A DNA stretch of 64,000 nt from the NCBI GenBank assembly GCA_963693085.1, contig OY856409.1, forward strand, positions 295,530,058 through 295,594,057, read 5' to 3'. The translations under genes and the position numbers were made by a program. This DNA is from Alisma plantago-aquatica. Taxonomy: Eukaryota; Streptophyta; Magnoliopsida; Alismatales; Alismataceae. Position 1 is the stretch's first letter. Each line of letters opens with the position of its first letter. Below are positions 57,486-64,000 of this stretch, in pieces. The notes beneath the pieces were generated by a model, which did not search any database, was not told the origin of the DNA, and worked only from the letters and a program-made list of their open reading frames with translations.

Positions 57486-58058
57486 CACGATAAACAAGTG
57501 ATTTCTATTGCTTCTCGACAACTTAAGAAACACGAGGAGAATTATCCGACACATGACCTAGAACTAGCTACTGTAGTCCATGCCTTGAAGATTTGGAGAC
57601 ATTATCTTTATGGAGAGACATTCTAGATTTTCACAGACCATAAAAACCTTAAGTAAATCTTTTCACAGCATGATCTTAACATGAGGCAACGCCACTGGAT
57701 GGAATTAATCAAGGACTACGATTGTACAATTGATTATCATCCAGGGAAGGCCAACATAGTTGCTGATGCTTTGAGTAGGAAATCAGCAACACCAGCCTTA
57801 GACAGAGCACGGTTGAATTCTTTAGTGTGCTCTAGGAGGGATATGCTTATCTCTTTAAGGCAAGACAATGTATAATTAAAAGTATCATTGTTATCTGGGT
57901 TGTTAGCTAAGATGCACATAAAACCTACTCTGGGACAGCAGATTAAGGAGGCACAACAAGCTGATGTTGTAGTTCAGCAGATTAGATCAGGGTATGGTAG
58001 TGAGAAACGAGATGGTTTTCATGATTGAGATGATCAGGTAGCTTGTTATCATGGTAGG
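57486..58058 (+). pseudogene. Chromovirus copy 2 RNase H remainder and linker
   Basis: It resumes at [21 protein letters not shown] and holds HDLELAT, then TAG at 57624 (the same stop as copy 1) and TAA near 57654. The frame is open at 57681-57875 with DALSRKS and ends at a stop shared with copy 1 (57873). A third shared stop is at 58026. Confidence 0.88.
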
Positions 58059-59357
58059 ATGATAGTGCTTGATGTGGAAAACTTGAGGAAATTAGTCTTG
58101 GAAGAAGCACATTCTTCAATGTATGCTATGCATCCAGGAAGCACCAAGATGTATCATAACTTGAAAGATATGTATCGGTGGCCTGGATTGAAGAAGGATG
58201 TTGATGAGTTTTTTATGCGGTGTCCAGTGTGTCAGCAAGTTAAAGATGAACACCAGAAGCTCGCACGAACACTGCAACCTTTACCCATACCACAATGGAA
58301 GTGGGATCATGTAACCATGGATTTTGAGGTTGGTTTACCCAGAACAGCCAAAGGCCATGATTCCATCTGGGTAATAGTTGATAAGTTGACAAAGACAACA
58401 CATTTCTTACCTGTCAAAACAACCTATTCTGCTGAAAAGTTGGCACACTTATATGTAGATGAGATAGTGCGGTTACATGGGGTCCCAATTACCATTGTTT
58501 CTGACAGAGGTCCCCACTTTACGAGTCATTTTTGGGAGCGACTTCATAAATCCTTAGGCACACAGTTGAGGTTTAGTACAACCTTTCATCCTCAGAAAAA
58601 TGGACAGTCAGAAAGGACTATACATACCTTAGAGGACTTGCTCAGGGCATGTGTCCTCCAGTTTACAGGAAGTTGGGATTTGCATCTAAGTTTGATAGAG
58701 TTTGCCTACAACAATAGCTATCAACATAGTATTGACATGGCACATTATGAAGCTTTGTATGGTAGACGTTGTAGATCTCCCCTATGTTGGTATGAAACTG
58801 GTGAATATCAACTTTTGGGTCCTGATCTTCTACAAAAGACCACCGAGAAGATTAAAATAATACAACAATAGTTAAAGACTGCATAGGATAGGCAGAAATC
58901 TTATGCTGATAAGCATCGTAGACCTTTAGAATTCCAAGTTGGAGATAGAGTGTACCTCAAGGTCTCACCTTGGAAGGGAGTTCTTAGATTTGGAAGGAAA
59001 GGAAAGTTAGCTCCTAGATTTATGGGGCCTTATCCAATCATTGAACGGATCGGAAAGGTATCTTATAAGCTAGATTTACCACATGAGCTGCAAAAGTTAC
59101 ACCCAGTGTTCCACATTTCCATGCTAAGGAAATGTCATCCTGACACAGAGACAGTTCTACAGCCTATGGATGTAGAATTGAACGATGATATATCTTATAT
59201 TGAAGGACCTGTGTTGATTCTCGATAGAAGAATCAAGAAGCTGAAGAAGAAAGACATTAGTCTTGTGAAAGTCCTCTGGAATCACCATGGAGTTGAAGAA
59301 GCTACATGGGAACTAGAGGAAGAGATGAGAAGGAAATACCCTACCCTTTTCTCTTAA
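58059..59357 (+). pseudogene. Chromovirus copy 2 integrase and chromodomain
   Basis: Open from 58059 to 58871: HPGSTK, CPVCQQVK, MDFEVGLPRT, SDRGPHF and NGQSERT, so the DDE acids are kept. TAG at 58869 and another near 58884 break the linker (CAG in copy 1 at the first). 58950-59357 is open to the natural end, with GPYPIIERIGKVSYKL and an intact chromodomain motif LWNHHGVEEATWELEEEM. This chromodomain is better kept than that of copy 1. Confidence 0.92.
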
Positions 59358-59394
59358 AATGTTTTGTTGATGATTTTGGGGATGAAATCCTTGT

Positions 59395-59409
59395 AAGGGG
59401 TGGATAATT
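59395..59409 (+). other. Polypurine tract of chromovirus copy 2
   Basis: AAGGGGTGGATAATT precedes LTR C, identical to the tract of copy 1. Confidence 0.75.
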
Positions 59410-62400
59410 TGTAACATCCGTGACCTGGGTTATGTACTAACCCTAGGTGTTTTGTCTAATTAAGTTGATTAGATACTTTTTCTTATACTTTGAAATGTAA
59501 TTAAGGCTTTTGAGGAACTTATATTTCATTTTCAGTCCTTTTTGAATAATGTTGAAACATTGTCTTGTTACTTTTGAACTAAAGTGCAAATTACCCAAGT
59601 AGAGGGGTTAACTTGCAATTCCACATGATAAGATGTTTCTCTGATGTTGAGACATCATAAGAATGAATATGATGTAGTGGTATGGATTCTACAAGCTTGG
59701 GCACCAAGATAAAGCTTGTAGAGCAATCCTTGTACATTAAAACCTAGTTTTGGTGTAATGTGCAAATTACCCAAAATCTAGTGTTCAATATGCAAAATAT
59801 CACCTCTAGAGGGTCTCTCATGTTTATTGGCATAAATTAGAGAAAAAAAATGAGAGGGGTGCCTCATTTGAATTATCTTGGAGGAGAGAGAAGCTTGACA
59901 TTAAAATAACCAAGACTTAAGCACAAATGGCTCTTTAATATAATTAATGCAAAAGAAAGATATTAATTATGGAGCCCTTCAACCAAAAGTTGAGGGATGT
60001 GTTTGCAATGGTTTTGATGAGCTTGTGCCATGCTTGGGAACAAAAAGATCTTGGTTGAGTGGAAGCCATTCACATTAATATAATATATAACAATATCCAA
60101 TAAAAGGATGGATATTAATATACATCTCTTTAAGGTGCTTAGTTCCTTTCCCATTAATCTTTGGATAATGGAAAGTTTTGCAAGGAAAATATAAGGTGTC
60201 TACGTGGACAAGGAATGGAGGAAGCTTTGGTGGAATTAGTTGAAATTAAAGAGGATAACTCCTTTTTTTCTATTTCCTTAAAAACCCATATACATATCTC
60301 TTATGTATATCTTTTGCAATACACATGAGAACTGTTTCCTTAGTTTCTTTCTCTTATCACCTTGCTTTGGCCGACCAAAGGAAAGATCTGGAGCAGAGGA
60401 AGGATGACCAAACGTGTTGGTAAGTTTGGATCATTATCTACCTCGGATTCATGGTGGAAACCGTAAAATAAGGCTTGATTAATGGTTTTCTTCACACAAT
60501 TTTCATTTCTAGCAAGTTTGTTCATCTCAAAGTTGAAGGACGGACCTTGGACAACTTTTGGAATTCCATCCACCATTAAAGATATGGAGCTTGGATATTT
60601 GGATCAGTTCTAGATGTGGGTTTTATAAATCTAACCCTTAAGCATTGCTAATGCATCCATTCCTTTAATAATCGTTGGCTTCTTCCTTTAATACTCTTAT
60701 GAGTTCTTATTATAACTTACGTGAAGAAGAGCAACAGTTCTTGGTTGAATAGAGGAAGACAAAGATGAAATCATTCTAGATAAATATCCAAAAAGTTACT
60801 TTACCAAACGGTTTGCTTTTGTTGCTCAAATGGTTTCCTAAACCGTTTGGGAGAAAACGGTTTCAAACAGTTTGAATGCAAACTGTTTCACCTAAACCGC
60901 ATAGAAGCAAACGGTCCAAGACCGTTTGATGGTGTTGACCAAGAGTTGACCATTTGGAAACCTGTTGAGAATAATTTAGGTTAATTCACCATCAATAATT
61001 ATTAATTAACTTCAATTGGTTCACTAGTTGAAGGCCCAACAATCACCAAAACCCTAATCGGGTTATGTGATGATTTGATAATTGAATGAGTTTGAAACTT
61101 GGGTTGACTGACCCAAACGGTTTCAAAACCGTTTGGGGATCACCCAAGTGGTCTCAAGACCGTTTTTTGATCACCCAAGACCGGTTGGAGGTCTAGGGTT
61201 AGGTATGGTTGAGAAATTGAAGATCCAAAGGTATCAAGTTGAAGTATAATCAATTGCTGATTTGGTGACCAATCCTAGGATCCAAACCCTAATTGAATGA
61301 CATGGTTAGTGATGATGTGATGGGAAAATGGTCTCAAGACCGTTTGGAGGTCATCCAAATGATCCCAAGACCGTTTGGGGGTCACCCAAGACCGTTTGGA
61401 GGTCTAGGGTTGACTATGGTTAGGTGATTGAAGATCTAATGATGCTATGTTGAAGAGCAATCAAATGTTGATATGATGATCAATCCAACGAACCAAACCC
61501 AAAATGGTTGACTTGGTTTTTTATGTTGACTTGGGAAAATGGTCTCAAGACTGTTTGGAGGTCATACAAATGACCTCGAGACCGTTTGGGGTCAGGTCAT
61601 GTCCAAATTGGATGATGGTTCAACGGTTTCAAATCAATTAGATTCACATTGGTTAGTGTTGATGGATCAACATTCCCAAACCCTAATTCAATTGACTCAA
61701 ACCCTAATTGATGATTAATTGAGGGTCAAATTAGTTGAAGGTTGACCTAATTAACTCAATTGAAGTATTATGAGAAGTCCAATTGGTGATTGGCTATATG
61801 TATTCAATGGTTGAAGGAATCAACATTGGAAACCCTAATTCAATTGAAGCGGTTGAGACCCTTTTTGGTCCTTGCGGTTTTGAGGGGGTTTGAACCAAAC
61901 AGTCTCAAGACCATTTGAGTCCAAATGATCTCAAGACCAATTGCGACCAAATGGTCTCAAGACCATTTGGGACCAAACGATCCCAAACCGTTTAGGTTCA
62001 TGCAATTTCCAAATCAGTTGAGTTCAAGCAGTTTCAAAGAGGAGTTCATGCGGTTTCAAAAGTCAACTTTGGGAAATGGTCTTCACCACCTATTTCACCA
62101 AACGGTTTCAGAGGTTGTGCAAGACCACATGGAGGTCTAAACGGTCTTAGACCGTTTGGATGTTTATGGTCAAGATCGTTTGGGGTCCTTGTAGCCAGGA
62201 TCGTTTGGTGAATAATTATCCAAAACCACATGGATACTTAAAATGGTTAAAGGTTAAGTTGGTTAATTGTTTAATACAAGATGTAATCAAAGATGATTAT
62301 GGTACTTGTATCTTAATGGGATAGTGTGATTAATATCCAATAAGTAGTTAAGCCTTAATGATCATAATGGTAATGACATAAACCATGATGTCAATTCTCT

Positions 62401-64000
62401 TTCATGTTGAGTTGACTTAGCCTAATCAAGGCTGAAGTAAACATCATGCTATAAAGGATGAGAGAGAAAGGATTACCTACATAAATGTTAATTATGTTAA
62501 TGGATTCTTATTATGAATAGATGTCTAATTAGGGTACAATCCATGATAGTGAGATCATAAAACCCTAATTATGAAGGTTAATGAATCATAACCCTAACTG
62601 AGGGTATTATTGGAAGTAATCTTAATACATGATGATGGTATGATCTCAATTCATAGTGATGACATGATAAATCTTAATTCAAGGTAATTTGATGATCACT
62701 CCTACTTAGGGTGAATAGTAAACCCTAATCAAGGGTGATGTGACATGAATAGTAAACCATAACCTAGGATGATGCAATATGAATAGTAAACCCTAATTTA
62801 GGGTATGTTGAATATGAACCCTAATCAAGGGTGATGCAATGTGAATAGTAAACCCTAATTCCAAATAAGTAAATGAAAGTGTGAAACCCTAATTCTGGGT
62901 TATGCTTTATAGCATGAATCTCTATGATTGGGTAATGAAATGATAAGTCATTAATCCTAATTGAGATTAGGGGAAGATTAACCCTAATTGAAATGAAAAG
63001 GGAAACCCTAACCTTAATAAGGGCATAGTGGTGCAACTCTTGAATAGTGATGTTATCATTGTTTTGCATGGTGCTGATATGAAATAAATGTATCTGTTAT
63101 CATCTGTACTAATCATGCAAGTTTTATGAAATATTGAACATAGCCAGGTGAGAGATATGATGCTTTGTATTATGAAAGTACTTTATAAGCTTTGTAAGCA
63201 ATGATATGTTATGTCGCCTAGAAAAAAGGTAACAAAAGAGACTGACAGGCTGTATGAGCCAAGTGAAATACCTACATTGCTATTATTATGTTTACACTGT
63301 CAAATAACCTGATGGCATTATGTTACCTGTTAAAGTAGTAACAAGTGATTTGATGATCTAAGGGTTTGTACACCCATATTCTTGAATCATGATGATGAAA
63401 TGATAAGGGATTGAGATCCCAATGTTTATAAAGCTGTGAAATGAACTTGATAAAATAGTACTCTTTCTTTATGGCATATGTTATAATGGTTTATGTTTGA
63501 AAACATGCCTAATGCTAAAAGAATGATGTAAAGTACTTAAATAATCAAGTGAAATGATATCATGTAGAGCCCTGACCATAGATCCATCATCGTCAGAAGT
63601 TGGATGATGGTGAAATAGGTTTTCCTAAGGGAACTCCTGGAGAGCATACTTTTGAATATGTGGGGGTTATGGACGTGAATATCCTTACATCCTAATGGAG
63701 GAATTGATGCGAGATAAATATTAAATCCCTCAATCCTTAATTATATGTATATGCCAGGATGATGTATCATTAATCTCCCGATGATGTTGTTAATGTCACA
63801 TCGATGTGAGATAAATAAGAAATCCCTCGATTGTGAAGAGAGTACAACATGCCACTGTAACTCTAATAGCAAAGTTGCCAGAATACCCTGGAAAGCTATG
63901 TTATTAGAGACACGAGATGTCATGCATGTTGTTCCTCACACTGACTGAGGATGATGAGGTCATAGAAATCCGACTCTTCTGATGACCTATGTATGGTACC
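59410..64000 (+). repeat. Chromovirus LTR C, cut by the window end
   Basis: Starts TGTAACATCCGTGACC and follows LTR B, without the retroposon, to the end of the window. About 900 more bases would be expected to the LTR end. Its palindrome array is at 60805-62210 and its telo-box repeats at 62709-62860. Confidence 0.92.
60805..62210. repeat. Palindrome array in LTR C
   Basis: Same layout as in LTRs A and B. At 61947-61970 a 24-base palindrome stays perfect although both CpGs have become TpG/CpA (arms CCAAATGGTCT). Confidence 0.9.

Larger units (their letters stand above)
38118..64000 (+). mobile_element. Tandem chromovirus (Ty3/gypsy, Tekay/Del-like): LTR-int-LTR-int-LTR
   Basis: Three LTR copies (38118-43295, 48138-54806, 59410 to the window end) alternate with two internal regions in the same direction. 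Gag, protease, RT, RNase H, integrase, GPY/F-like sequence and a chromodomain occur in gypsy order. The uninterrupted LTR is about 5.5 kb, very long for a plant LTR. The outer duplications cannot be checked, since the left LTR is truncated and the right end lies outside. Confidence 0.9.

Overview
This window looks like repeat-rich nuclear DNA from a plant with a large genome, most likely a flowering plant. Almost every recognisable segment is a retrotransposon or a piece of one. The families are plant-typical: Ty1/copia with a Met-tRNA primer site, Ty3/gypsy chromoviruses of the Tekay/Del type with a C-terminal chromodomain, an L1-type LINE with a zf-RVT finger, and a foldback MITE. I see no convincing host protein gene, rRNA or tRNA gene, and no CRISPR array. 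The species cannot be named from the sequence alone.

Layout. (a) 225-8427 is a complete copia element with 0.7 kb LTRs, a perfect 5-bp target duplication and a gag-pol frame broken by only four stop codons. It sits inside a minus-strand LTR-like sequence (1-229 plus 8428-9161). (b) 9162-12544 is a 3.3 kb minus-strand gypsy LTR with its primer site. (c) 12545-34330 is a nest. A decayed L1 LINE has its endonuclease split by a gypsy LTR (14792-30603). That LTR is split by a non-autonomous LTR element (17232-29068, LTRs about 3.5 kb, internal part only 0.7 kb). The left LTR of that element is in turn split by a copia-type LTR (17665 to about 19790). The reading frame of the LINE and short flanking duplications support this order. 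A MITE (33740-34184) lies in the LINE tail, and a retroposon with an A-tail follows (34401-35090). (d) 35103-37330 is the only stretch I cannot assign to a repeat; it shows no clear gene. (e) 37331-38117 holds inverted pieces of gypsy LTRs. (f) 38118-64000 is one chromovirus family arranged LTR-internal-LTR-internal-LTR, with very long LTRs of about 5.5 kb. Both internal regions carry recognisable but stop-riddled gag, protease, reverse transcriptase, RNase H, integrase and chromodomain. The middle LTR carries a 1.16 kb minus-strand retroposon with a 14-bp target duplication.

How the parts work together. None of the elements looks able to move on its own now. The copia element is nearest to intact, but its first integrase catalytic Asp reads Asn. 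The two chromovirus interiors share at least four premature stops, so they probably descend from one already dead copy, for example by unequal recombination between LTRs. Most stops that differ between them are C-to-T or G-to-A changes, as expected of methylated, silenced repeats. The most unusual structures are arrays of CpG-containing palindromes inside the giant LTRs, a template-switch style integrase filler inside reverse transcriptase, the LTR-only non-autonomous element with a private 1.06 kb triplication, and a duplicated PPT/LTR-start arrangement in the copia element.
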